A stretch of DNA of 12,034 nucleotides. It comes from Pigoraptor vietnamica (Eukaryota; Opisthokonta; Filasterea). The position numbers and the translations under genes are program-made. The notes under the pieces were generated by a model. That model ran no database searches, was not told where the DNA came from, and saw only the letters and a program-made list of their open reading frames with translations. Shown in pieces: positions 1 to 10,286 of this stretch (position 1 is the stretch's first letter; every line of letters starts with the position of its first letter). The stretch spans positions 1 to 12,034 of the forward strand of contig CALSCQ010003367.1 of the NCBI GenBank assembly GCA_943704525.1. The letters run 5' to 3'.

Positions 1-110
1 GGGGGGTCTGTGGGTGTGTGCGCGCGCTCGACGAGAGTGAACACGTCTGTGCATTTGCCATGATTGCGTCTATCCCCTTCTTCTCAATCCCTTCTATCGA
101 CGATCGACAG
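1..110 (+). other. 3' part of an intron of the dynein intermediate chain gene
   Basis: The window opens with a G run and TG-rich sequence, followed by a pyrimidine-rich stretch (about 68-98) and a likely acceptor AG at 109-110. Using this acceptor, the downstream exon starts with the last two bases of a split codon and reads straight into conserved dynein intermediate chain sequence. The donor and the earlier exons lie outside the window. The acceptor is inferred: the same frame stays open further upstream, so a slightly longer exon cannot be excluded. Confidence 0.6.
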
Positions 111-2313
111 CGGCACCTGCGCTGCCGGCGGAGGTTGTGAAGAGCGAGGGGTTCGTGTCGTTTTTGGAGCGCACGTCGCTCGTGGTGGAGCGCGCCCTCA
201 ACGAGGCGTACGACGTTACAATCGATTACACCCGCGGCGATACAGAAGAGAACGACGGGTGCGTGCGCTATGCATGCTCGACCGTCTATTGCCCTGTGTG
301 TGTGACACACTGCTTTATGCAACTGTGTGTGCAGGATCTCTTACTTTGCGACATTTGCAGTTCCATCGGACGAGGCGACATTTCGCTGTTGTGCACATTC
401 AACGACGACAGGTGGTCGCGCCGACGCGCCGTGACGTCGCTCACATGGAATCCGAAGGTATGTGCTACTTCGGCTCTTAACCGACTTGATACGGGTTCGA
501 TCCCGCCCTCGTCGTTTTTCATCTGCCGATGGGAACTGTTGATGTGGGAATGTGTGGGGCATCGTCGTCAATCTCAATCGCCTTTGCGTGTGCTTTCAGC
601 ATCCCGAGCTCCTCCTGTCGACGTACAACAGCAACCCGGACGCTGTGCACGAGCCAGACGGCGTCGCGCTGCTGTGGAACATGCACTTGAAGGAGCGTCC
701 GGAGTTTTATTTCACCAACCAGGTGGGTTGTAGATATGTGCGTTTGCTTGCACTTTCACAGCATGATCGCCTACACACGTGTGGTTGGCGTCTAGAAAAA
801 AAGCTTTGGCTCACCGCCCAATCCACGTCTGCCGTAGTCGTCGGTACTCTCGGCGTGCCTCGCCGAGTTCCACCCGAGCATTGTCGTCGGCGGAACGCAG
901 TCCGGACAGGTCGTTCTCTGGGACATGCGAGTGAAGCACACGCCCGTGCAGCGCACGCCACTCGTCGCCGAGGCCCACACACACCCAGTATACAGCGTCG
1001 AGATTGTCGGGACGCAGAACGCGCACAACCTCGTCACGGTGTCGAATGACGGGCGCCTGTGCGCATGGAGCCTGGACATGATGGGGCAGCCGCAGGTGTG
1101 TGCGGGCAATCGCGACGGTGCTCACGAATGGCTCTGTCGTCCTTTGCGCGTTCGTCGTCGTTCTGTGATGGCAGTTGCGATGAGAAGAGCTGTTGTTGCC
1201 GTTTGTTTGCTGTCTAACGAATCCCATGTGCTTGTTTGCGTGCAGGAGTCGCTGCAGCTGCAACTGAGCGAATCGAAGCCCGTGTGCGTCACGTCGGTCT
1301 CCTTCCCCGACAACGAAATCAACAACTTTATAGCCGGCGCCGAGGATGGCAATTTGTACCACGCGTGCCGTCACGGAAAGTCAGTATCGCGCCTTCGTGC
1401 TCATTCGGTTTGGGGGTAGCCCAAGTTGGGAGAGTTTGCGCATCGAATTTGCCTCTTTTGTACTGTGACAGCGGATTGCGCCTTGAATTGGGTTGCCGAA
1501 TCACTTTTGTCGTTGCACTCGCAGGAAGTCTGGCGTTCTCTCGACGCTGTCCGGTCACGCCGGTCACGTCACCGCGGTCGATTTCCACCCCGCGAACGCC
1601 TCGGGCTCGGAATACTCGGACGTTTTCCTCTCATCTTCTGTCGATTGGTCCGTCAAGCTGTGGGGCATGAAGGTGCGCCTTCTTTGCGCGTGTGCACGTG
1701 TGCGCGTGTGTCGTGTCAATGTCTGTATCTCTTTGGGACCGCTACCTGCACCCATTCAAATTTTGCATTTGAGTTTTGGACTTTGGCTGAGACTTCATTG
1801 CGCAGGGAACGGAGGCAATCCACACGTTTGATGCGTACAACGACTACGTCTTTGACGTGCAGTGGTCCCCGGTGCATCCCCTCCTCTTCGCTACGGCGGA
1901 CGGCCTCGGAAAGATCGACGTGTGGAATATTGCGTCGTCGACAGAGGTACTAGTCGCTCCATGTCGGTTTGACACCTCGTGTTTTGCTCTGGTCTGACGT
2001 TTGTCTTTCAGGTGCCCATTGTGAGTGTGTCCGTGGACAATGGTTCTTCTCCGCTCAACAAGCTGAGGTGGTCACGAGACGGCACGCGACTTGCCGTGGG
2101 AGATGCCGAGGGTCGCGTGCACATTTACTCTCTTGGAGAGGTATGCACGCCGTCGCACGTGCGCTGGGTCTTCCTGTCAGTGTTGCTCATGAAAGCCGCC
2201 CATTTGTGCAGCACGTGGCCATCCCGCGACCGGAAGACATGAACAGACTGCGAGAAACGATCCAGGAGATGAGAGCAACGTCGCGTAAGGCCGTGGACGC
2301 CGCCGTGCGGTAG
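111..2313 (+). CDS. DYNC1I: Cytoplasmic dynein-1 intermediate chain, C-terminal WD40 part (5'-partial, 9 visible exons)
   Basis: Non-catalytic subunit of the cytoplasmic dynein-1 motor; in this family the C-terminal WD40 propeller binds the heavy chain. Exons by phase-consistent splicing: 111-258, 361-457, 600-722, 838-1095, 1246-1379, 1525-1672, 1806-1946, 2012-2140 and 2212-2313 (stop TAG 2311-2313), giving 425 visible residues. Donors are GTGCGT, GTATGT, GTGGGT, GTGTGT, GTCAGT, GTGCGC, GTACTA and GTATGC; every acceptor is AG. Diagnostic motifs colinear with animal DYNC1I are [108 protein letters not shown] and [15 protein letters not shown]. The N-terminal part, which in animals binds dynactin p150 and the light chains, lies upstream of the window. 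Axonemal intermediate chains are the alternative, but these motifs are of the cytoplasmic type. Individual exon edges may be off by a few bases, mainly in exon 1. Confidence 0.93.
457..513 (+). other. tRNA-Lys(CUU)-like 3' fragment inside dynein intron 2
   Basis: An anticodon-loop-like CTCTTAA (474-480) is flanked by a short pairing TCGG/CCGA stem. It is followed, after 13 bases, by a T-loop/B-box-like GGTTCGATCC (494-503). This spacing equals that of eukaryotic tRNA-Lys(CUU). A GGTA at 457-460 resembles the D-loop end but overlaps the splice donor and sits about three bases too far away. No convincing A box or pairing 5' acceptor strand is seen, and the T stem pairs poorly beyond two base pairs unless the loop is shortened. 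It may be a decayed tRNA or tRNA-derived element, or a chance match; it is unlikely to be a functional tRNA. Confidence 0.3.
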
Positions 2314-3241
2314 CGCCAAATGAAAAGTAAAGTTGAATGTTACCTACTGACCCACCATACGGGGTGGAACATTCCTTTCAGAAGATCGCCGTCCTCGCAT
2401 CCGGGGTGGTAAACAAAACGTGCGAATTTTGCCGAGTCGCCTCTCCCCGTACGTGGTTCGTGTCCGAATTAATTGAAAAACAGCCCGAAAACGCCACTCA
2501 AATTTGGCCCATTCTCCACATTCCTGGCGAATTTCCATACAGAGCCCATAGTCGAGGCCCGGGGTCACCCGACAGGCTAGCGATCACCTTCGAATGCCAC
2601 CCGCAGACACGTCTGTTTCTGAGTACGAGTTCCTCTCCTTCCACGCACACCCACTCTCCTTTGTTTCGCATTCGTAGGGTGCACTCACCCCGCGGTGAGG
2701 AGGGGACTCCTGGACGTACGCCCTCTCGTGCCGGCATCCTTCTTCGCCACTCTCCCTTGAATCGCACGCTTATCTTTCTCACTGTCTGTGCGAAAAAACG
2801 GCTTGCAACGTGTGTCGTACTGAGGCGACAAGAACCGCGCCGGAAACTACGTCAGGCGCTTGCCGTACGGGACCGCGCGCGTGGAACTGCCATCCCGCCT
2901 AATCCGCATCCGATTCCGTGCCAACTGCGGTGGACGTCGTTGCACTTTGGCCGTTTATACGCTCGTCCTCACACTCCCGTGTCTTTGTGTGCGGCAAGCC
3001 GACGGCCACTGCCGTCTCGACCGCGCATGCCAATTCTCCGTCCAATTCGGAGCGCGTGGCTCGCGCTTTCCGCCGCTCCCCTTATTTGAAAGGCCGCGCG
3101 CTTGTGGGCGGACGCTCTGCCCGCTGCGCACACGCATACTGCTTAGGATCTCGGTGTCCCTCGTCGTCCGCGTGCGCGAGTGAGGAGCACTCTCGTCTCC
3201 GCTGTGCTGAAAGGGAATCGCGTCGCGCTGCACGTCTGCGG

Positions 3242-3283
3242 ATGGATGCGCCTCGGTGGACGATATTTGTGGTGTGTAACTAG
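3242..3283 (+). other. Possible upstream ORF 1 in the kinase leader (13 codons)
   Basis: ATG at 3242 runs 13 codons to TAG at 3281-3283. It would lie in the 5' leader of the kinase mRNA if transcription starts upstream of it, which the sequence does not show. Its ATG has an unremarkable context. It could reduce initiation at the main ATG (3413). Confidence 0.25.
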
Positions 3284-3334
3284 GGCCGTTCGGGCATATC
3301 TGTCGCGATATCTCCGACGCAAAGCGAGCGCGTA

Positions 3335-3364
3335 ATGCACGCTGCGAAGGCCTCGGCGCATTAG
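3335..3364 (+). other. Possible upstream ORF 2 in the kinase leader (9 codons)
   Basis: ATG at 3335 runs nine codons to TAG at 3362-3364, ending 48 bases before the main kinase ATG at 3413. This is close enough to affect initiation if it is in the transcript. The transcription start is unknown. Confidence 0.3.
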
Positions 3365-3412
3365 CGCGTGTCGTTATCGTTTGCTGCGCAACGCGGCTCT
3401 CCTCTCGTCGCG

Positions 3413-6008
3413 ATGGGAGGCGACGATAAGGGAAAGAATCCCGAGAAGGAGGAAGACCTGCTCCGGGTTCCCGTTACAATCAAGGACCGATGGCGCATCA
3501 ACGCGCGGTTGGGGGGCGGCGCGTTCGGGCAGGTGTACGTCGGGTACGATCTCGCGAAAAAAGTGGACGTTGCCGTGAAGGTTGAGCCGAGCGTGAACAA
3601 CGACAAGCAGGTGTTGCGGATGGAGGTGGCCGTGCTCAAGAAGCTGCAGGGCATGTCGCAGTCCGTGTGCCGTTACTTTGGGTCCGGGTCCGTCGACGGC
3701 TGCAACTTTGTGGTCATGGAGCTTCTCGGCGAGAACCTCGCGGACATTCGGCGCAACCAGCCCAACCAGTGCTTCTCGCTCAACACGGCCGTGCTGATCG
3801 GCCTGCAGATGCTCGACGCGATCGAGTGCATCCACGAGGCGGGATACTTGCACCGCGACATTAAGCCTTCCAACTTTGCGGTCGGTAGGGAGGGCGCCAA
3901 GCGCAATCGCGTCTTCCTGCTCGATTTTGGGCTCGCGCGACGACATCTCGCGGAGAACGGGAAGGTGCGAACGTGCCGTGCGACGGCGGGGTTCCGCGGG
4001 ACGGCGCGATACGCGTCGATCGCGGCCCACAAGTCGCAGGACCTCGGCCGAAAGGACGACCTCTGGTCCCTGTTTTATGTCATGGTCGAGCTCGCGACGG
4101 GCCGTCTGCCGTGGCGTCGCATCAAGGAGAAGGAGAAGATTGGGGAGATGAAGGAGCGGACGGACCTCGGCGCGCTCACCTCGAATCTCCCGCTCCAGTT
4201 TCTCGCGTTTGCGGACTACCTGTCGCAGCTCGGGTACGCCGACAAGCCCAACTACGACATTGTGCGGTCGCTCTTTAAGCGCATGCTGAACGCGGCGGGT
4301 CTCTCGCCTACGAGTCCCATGGACTGGGTGTTGCCGGCGGTCGCTGCCATTCCGACGTCCGCACCCGCAGCAGCTGTGGACGGCGATGCGCAAGACGCGC
4401 CCGCGCCCGCAGCTGCGGCGTGCCCTGAGGCTGCTGTTGCGGCAATGGCGGCGGCCGTACTCGCCGCGTCGCCGGCTCCGGAAAACATTCCTGCTGGGAA
4501 GGCGCCGTCGCCGTTGCGTGTGCCTCAGGAGGCGGAGAAGAAGCGCGTGTTGTCGGTGAACGTGAACGCTTCGGGTTCTTCGGCGCGGAAAAAGGAGCTC
4601 CGGTCGCCGAGCGGGGACGTTGCGCAGAAGCACTCGAGGCGGTCGGCTTCGTACGACACGCCCGAGGCGCAGCGTCCCTCGTTGGCCCTCGAGCGGCAAC
4701 TCTCGCTGCAGACGCAGGCGGTGGCCGAAGCGGATGCCGACGACGGCACGCGCGGCGCGCACGACTCGCCGAGGCACAGCTCGAACGGCGGAGGCACCCC
4801 CGTGAAGAAGAAGAGGGAGCGGTCCGGGTCGCTGTTTGCGGATGCCGCGAATCTTCTGCGGTCGCTGGTCGGTCGCGGGGACGACAAGAAGAAGAAGGAC
4901 GATTCCGACGAGGGGAAGAAGAAGGGTGCGTCGCGCTCCGGCAGCCGCCGCAACAGCGTGGACCAGCCTGGGTCGGATTGGAGCGAGGGGAAGGTCTTCG
5001 GCGCGGCCAAGAGCGGCGGCACCTTGCAACGCGCGTCGTCGTTTGTCGACAAGGTCGGCGGCGACCTGGCCCCCGTGGATGAAGGGAGCACCGCCGCCGT
5101 GCGTGATGTGACGGCGCAGGCGGGACTTCCGCTAGGAGAATCTGCGGCTTCGCTTCAGACGTCGCAGTTTGCATCATCGCTGAACAACAGCGACGCGCGA
5201 CAAGTGCTGGGGATGTCGCGGGGCGGGACTTCCAGCGGTCGCCCGTCGCTGCAGCGCATGTCGAGCGGTTCGGCGGTGAACGGCGCCGTCTCGTCGTCGC
5301 TCGCCAACAGCATGAACGGCAGCCACAGCAACCGCCTTCCACTCTCACCGCGGTCGCCGCCTGCCCTTCCTGAAGAGGCGGACCAGCTTGGTCTCGTCGC
5401 CGCGACGGCGCAGTCGACTGCTGCGAGTGCGGCTCCCGCGTCGGCGGCGAACGGCGCCGTGGCCGCAGCAGCAGGTGCGCGCAGCACGCCTTCCCCTCGC
5501 GAGGCGGAGACTGGCTGCCAGGACCGACGCGGCCCGACGTCCCCGTCGCACTCGTCGAGCGGCAGCCCTCCGCAGCCCAGTTCCCAGCGTGGGCAAGACG
5601 ACGCGCCGTTGCAGCACGTGCCTGTCGCGCGCCTCGCGTCAGATTCCGCGGGACTCCTCGGCCGTCGACGCGAGGACGCGGGCGACGTGGGCGGAGGGAT
5701 GCGGCGTGCGTCCTCGATGAGTGCCGTTAACCCGAAGCCGCCGTCGTTGCCGCCGCCGAACAGGAGGGCCAAGGGAAGGTGCGTTTGCTGTTGGCATGCA
5801 TCGGTCCCTCAGTCAACGTTGCGTTCCTTCTGTATGCGTCGTCTCCTGTGCCGTCAATCTTGCTGTCAATGGCTGATCGTCGTTCCTCCTCCTCAGGTAT
5901 CGCCTCTACATCAAGCACCACAGCTGGTACGATGCAAACGGTCCCGGGGTCCTCTCCGAAGGCGCCGACATCCCCGCACCTCACCGCGACGCCATCGCGG
6001 AAGTCTAA
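3413..6008 (+). CDS. Tau-tubulin-kinase-like serine/threonine kinase (CK1 superfamily)
   Basis: Predicted serine/threonine kinase of 825 residues from exons 3413-5778 and 5897-6008. The ATG at 3413 is chosen for its context (G at -3 and +4) and because the frame upstream has no ATG before the domain. Kinase domain is about residues 27-305: glycine loop GGGAFG 34-39, ATP lysine K56 in AVKVE, helix-C glutamate E71 in LRMEVAVLKKLQG, HRD 147-149 followed by IKPSNFA, DFG 171-173. The activation segment AGFRGTARYAS and the motif GRKDDLWSLFYVMVE then LPWRRIKEKEKIG are typical of TTBK rather than classical CK1. The tail (about 310-788) is low complexity: Ala-rich, then Ser/Pro/Lys-rich with many SP and RxxS sites, probably disordered. 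The last exon adds a compact Tyr/His-rich end (RLYIKHHSWYDANGPG). Substrates are unknown; animal TTBKs act on tau and ciliary or microtubule proteins. Family is certain, orthology to TTBK1/2 is not. Confidence 0.88.
5779..5896 (+). other. Single intron of the kinase gene
   Basis: The donor is GTGCGT at 5779, preceded by AAGGGAAG. The acceptor is CTCCTCCTCAG ending at 5896, with a strong pyrimidine tract and a CTGAT-like branch site near 5871-5875. Splicing joins AG to G to make an arginine codon and reads 36 more codons to TAA at 6006-6008. The intron is 118 bases, not a multiple of three, but contains no stop in the kinase frame. An unspliced message would therefore stay open to about 6400. 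Confidence 0.75.
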
Positions 6009-6093
6009 AACGGCATCGCCTCCCATGCGCCCGCGAGACCCCTCACTCTCCTGCAAGCCCTTCGTCTCAAGTTCTCTGTCTTTCATTTCGCCT

Positions 6094-9000
6094 TCACTCG
6101 GACTGCGGCGGCGTCGACGCCCCGTCGGACAACGTTGTCGCGGACGCCGACATGGATGGCGACGACGCTCCGACGCTGCCGATCCCTGCCGCCTGCCGCT
6201 GTCGCAAGATTTGGTCCGTCACCGTCTTTGTGCACGCGCGCGCGTCGGGAATGAGGAAGCGCATCGCGCCGAGCTGCTGGCCGTCGACGTCAGCGCGTCC
6301 CTCGGCGTCGGCCTTGTACGCAAACGTGATGAGGTTCGGGTGCTTCTTCTTTGCCGTAATGCGCGTGATTGCGAGGAGCTCTGTGGCGTCGCGCACGTAG
6401 CCCTTCGTGACGTCGTCGAGGTGCGAGCGGAAGCGCACGACCTTTGTGGGCGTCACGAGCAAGTGGCTGCGGGTGCCGTAACGACGCGTGTCAGCATATA
6501 CGGACGCGGTTCGCATGAGGTGAAGGAGAACGAGGGACAGCGAGGGAGGCAACGGGAGCGGGGACGCGGCGCACACGAACCTCGGCAGCATGCGCCCTTG
6601 CCGCGTGATTTCGTTGCACGGGTAGATGGCGATTCCGCCGTTGTCGAAGGCGTAGTCCTCGAGGCCCACCAGCGGCATCGACTCGAGGTCCTCCGCGGGG
6701 TCTTCGGGGATGTCGGGCCGTCGCAATGGCGCGTTGCGAGCGACGTCTGGAGGGAGGGGAGGGAAGGGGAGGGGATTGTTTTCGGTCGCCGCACTTGCGT
6801 TGTATATACTTCCATATTTTTCTGACTTGGCATTACAGTCTCACAAACACATACACAAGCGCGCGCACACACACACACATACACGGCCACACCGCGCGCT
6901 TCTTTCGCTTGATGCGACAAATGAACTGTAACAACTCAAACATGCGTGCACAAGTAGCAAGCGCACACCAAATAGACGCTCTCAACAAAAACACAACGTA
7001 CATAGTCGCATTCACAAGCACAGCACATGCAGCTGCAGCATGGCAGTCACGATCACACACACGCAAGCGCACACTGCCTCGCTACAACAAACCTTCGCCC
7101 ACAAGCAAGCACACACTGCCCCGCGACAACCAACCTTCACCCTCACAATATCGCAAACGCATGCACGCACTGCATCGCGACAACCAACCTTCGCCCTCCT
7201 CGTCCTCGTCGCCACCAATGCTGAAAACGGGCCCCGTGGCCAATCGCGCGCCACCGCTGCTCTGGACGTCCTTCGCACGGTACTGCGTGTTTGCCTCTGC
7301 GGGTGAAAACGCACCGTCAAATTCATCATCCGCGCGAAAAACAAGAGAAATTGTCGGTTCAGCTCAAATCAATTGGACGCGTGACCGTCGAATGGACGGC
7401 AATTAGAAGAGACTTGGGATCAGCTTACACCGCAGACAGCTGTCCGTCCATCCATGTGCAAACAGACGAGTGAGAATGGGGCAGAAGGAAGAGGGCATGC
7501 GGCCGTGAACGTCCGTTTTGCAGGCCCCACACGCACCGTCCGTGCTCAGCTTGCGCAGCTTCGCTCCGAGCTCCTCGGCCATATTCGCCGACTTCTCTTT
7601 GAGCAATGACGAGAACATTCCCAGCTTGGTCCCGAGGGACGAGAACACCTGCGACGGCTGCTGTGCCTGCGCCTGCGCCTGGCCGTCCGCGCGCTGTGTT
7701 GGCTGTGCGTCCGTCGTCGCCGGCTGCGATGTTGGCGGGGCGACAACAACCTTCGGGGACGGCGAATTCGCAAAGGGCGCATCGTCCGTGGGAGCGGGTG
7801 GCGTGCACACGGTGCATTTCGAAGCGTCGTGGTCGAGAATGTCGCCGAGGTTTCCCTTCATGGCAGAGTGGTAGCCTGCCATGTGCGCGATGGGTCGGCG
7901 CGAGGTCATTGGCGAGGCCTGAGAGAGTGCAGGGCATGTTCTATGTGTCGCAGAACCCTAACCCTACTTCGAGGCGCATGCTTGCGTGTGCTTGCGCGAA
8001 ATAGGGAAAGGCGAAAGCAGAGGCGGGGGACGGAAAGGGAGAAAAGAGAGGAAGGCAGTGCCCTAATTCGTCCCGCGAGTGCTCGGCACTCGCCCACTCA
8101 CCGTCGTATCCGCCAGCGGCAATGCTGACGTACTTTGTGCGTCGCTGGAGAAAGTGCGACACGACCATCCCCATCACGGCGTCGTCCTCCTCGCGCCCAG
8201 ACCCAAAGAAGCACAGGTGGTCGCCCGCGAAACGGTCGAACGAAGCCACGGCGCGCGCGAATTCCTCCGGGTCGTTCATCATCTGCAGAGGTTATCGAGA
8301 TGAGGCGCCTTACTCGCTGTGTTGTGTTTTGCTCTGATCAGGCGGACGCGCATGCACACACAAATCCTGTAGCTCCGAGAGGGTGGTCCTTCATGACAAA
8401 ACGTTGAAAATGCATGCGCTCGACCCTCACAGACACCCGCGTTCACGCACATGCACACTTCACGCTAAACAATAAACTCGTGCAGACACGCACAGACACG
8501 TTAACGCCACGACGCCGCAAGAGACGCACCAGCCGCGCATCCAGGGAGATCGACACGGGGAACCGGCCGCCGGGGAGTTGGTGCTTGGGGCGGCAATCGA
8601 TGACCGTGTACTTGATGGTGCCGGGGCGCTTTTGCTGCAACGGCACAATTGCGCACGAACGCACACGCAACGTAAGACTTGAGCTCCAAAATTGACTTGC
8701 CGATTGCCCCAGCCTCTTGACACCGCCGTTTGCGCCATAGTTCGCGCTTACCTTCGGAGTTACAGTGCACTGGTGAACGAGCTCGTTTGTGCTCACGAGA
8801 AGACAGAGGGACGGCGGCGGCGGTGGGCTCAGCACATCGGCAAATATGGACCTGCGCAGAAGAGGGGGCGAAGCGCAAGCGGAAACTTTGGTCAGAACGA
8901 AGCCCACTCACCCAATGCACTAACGAATATAACAAGGAGAACGGGCAAGAGCAAGGAGGTCACGTGCCTGAAGTAGATCATGCGGACAGAGTACGGCGTC

Positions 9001-10205
9001 GTCTGCGACATGTACTTGGCGAGGTCGCAAAAGTCGCCGACGTCCGGTGCTTCGAGCTGTGTGGGCACCGACGGAAGCATCGCTGTGGCAGACAATGGGT
9101 GTGGGTTACATAATGGGGTGTGCTGTCACTCGGACACGGCTTCGTGCACACCACACGCACTGGCAATAATACAAAGGAATAAAAAAAAAAGGCGGTAAAT
9201 TTTCAACGTCGCAGGCATCGCCGCGAGTGAGCGACAGCGACACCAACCCAGCAGCTGATTGCGGTCCATCACGGTGAGAATTTGGTCCCTGTGTGATGGG
9301 GTGGGGGGTTAGGGTTGCACACCAAAGGGCAAAAGAGATGCCTCGAGAAAGAATAGATGCAAACGAACAGCAAGAGTGCGGTGCAAGACAAAGACGGAGA
9401 TACCCGACAGACAGACATCCGCAGGGGAAAAGAGGGTGGGGGGGGGGGGGGCAAGCGGGAAAAACAGATGTAAGATGGTCCCTGAGGGAGATACCAGGGA
9501 GAGAAGGAGTGGGATTACGATTACGTGTGCGCATGGGTCACCTGAAGTTGAGCAGGATGACGAGGATCAGATAGAAGACGAGAAAGTGGTCGCCCTCGAG
9601 AAAGTAGCGGTCCCAAATGCGCACGGCGACATCCGCCTGGCACGACGACGCAAACAGCGTCCGGAACTGAGGGAGGGCAAAGTGCGCTCCCGTCAGCAAG
9701 TTATGCACGGTATGGACACACACAGGCACTCTACTCTCCAAGGCGCCACGAAGAAGAAGCTGCGGCATTAGGTGTCCACGCAACATTGTCGCACGCTATC
9801 CACAATGTAATGGTATCCCCCCCAGCATGCACACATCCGACAGAGAGGCTGCACGATATCGCACAAGGTATTTGCCAAGAGACGGGGGAGGGGGACTGCG
9901 CGATACTCGCCCACATGCGCGTGTACGACTCGACCGAAATCTTCCGCGAGTCCAGAAAGTTGCAGACCTCGGGGTCGTGGTACAGCACGAGCAGACGCAG
10001 CAGCTGAAAGACGGGGCTGTCGGGCTCTGTCATCGTGCGAACGAAGAAGAAAGAATGGCGCAGTCAAGGGAAACGATGGCTGTGCAACACTTTTGCGTAG
10101 TTACAGGCATGGATCTATGCAGCGCCTTCCACGTGCAATGACGATAGGCGACTCTGCAGGAAGAGGTGCGAACGAACGAAGAGACCGGCGCAAGTTAAGC
10201 GGTTC

Positions 10206-10286
<81 letters not shown>

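Larger units (their letters stand above)
2314..3412 (+). promoter_or_regulatory. Intergenic region and 5' leader of the TTBK-like kinase gene
   Basis: About 1.1 kb lies between the dynein intermediate chain stop codon and the kinase ATG. It should hold the dynein 3' UTR and polyadenylation signal and the kinase promoter, since the two genes are head to tail. I see no canonical AATAAA after 2313; the nearest A-rich stretch is near 2319-2333. Weak A/T-rich promoter-like patches occur near 2953-2958 and 3082-3090. An open frame of 250 codons (2337-3089) has low-complexity, basic, domain-free sequence and is probably chance. No RNA gene or mobile element was recognised. Confidence 0.45.

Noticed and set aside
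2337-3089. 250-codon open frame in the intergenic region
   Set aside because: Basic, Pro/Ser/Arg-rich, no domain and no clear splice partners; expected by chance in GC-rich DNA. Transcript evidence would be needed to revive it.
3374-5029. 551-codon open frame on the minus strand across the kinase
   Set aside because: Arg/Leu-rich shadow created by GC-rich codon use opposite a clearly conserved kinase domain; no motif of its own.
3368-6400. Reading the kinase as one uninterrupted 1010-codon gene
   Set aside because: The extra N-terminal codons begin at GTG rather than ATG. The 3' part reads through a good intron, which when spliced ends the protein at 6008, and then overlaps conserved TBC1D23 exons on the other strand.
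7063-7197. CRISPR-like array of spaced repeats
   Set aside because: Units are diverged tandem copies in a eukaryotic intron, with no conserved repeat/spacer alternation and no cas genes.
6747-7536. A single 790-base intron between TBC1D23 exons 12 and 14
   Set aside because: Phases would also close without exon 13, but 7189-7296 encodes the PVFSIG-acidic motif shared with animal TBC1D23 and has matching splice sites, so an exon is preferred.
7403-7536. Continuation of TBC1D23 exon 12 past 7537 to a stop near 7403
   Set aside because: A GTGCGT donor at 7536 in the right phase leads to conserved downstream exons; the read-through residues show no similarity to the family.
8908-8967. Extension of TBC1D23 exon 8 with a hydrophobic, membrane-like segment using a GT donor near 8907
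   Set aside because: It would insert a transmembrane-like stretch between TBC and rhodanese domains where animal orthologues have none. The GC donor at 8967 gives the colinear protein, though a GT donor in the right phase does exist here.
7954-9316. Telomere-like TTAGGG motifs as evidence of a chromosome end
   Set aside because: Only two copies at 7954-7965 and one and a half at 9307-9316, both inside introns; the second is explained as a branch site.
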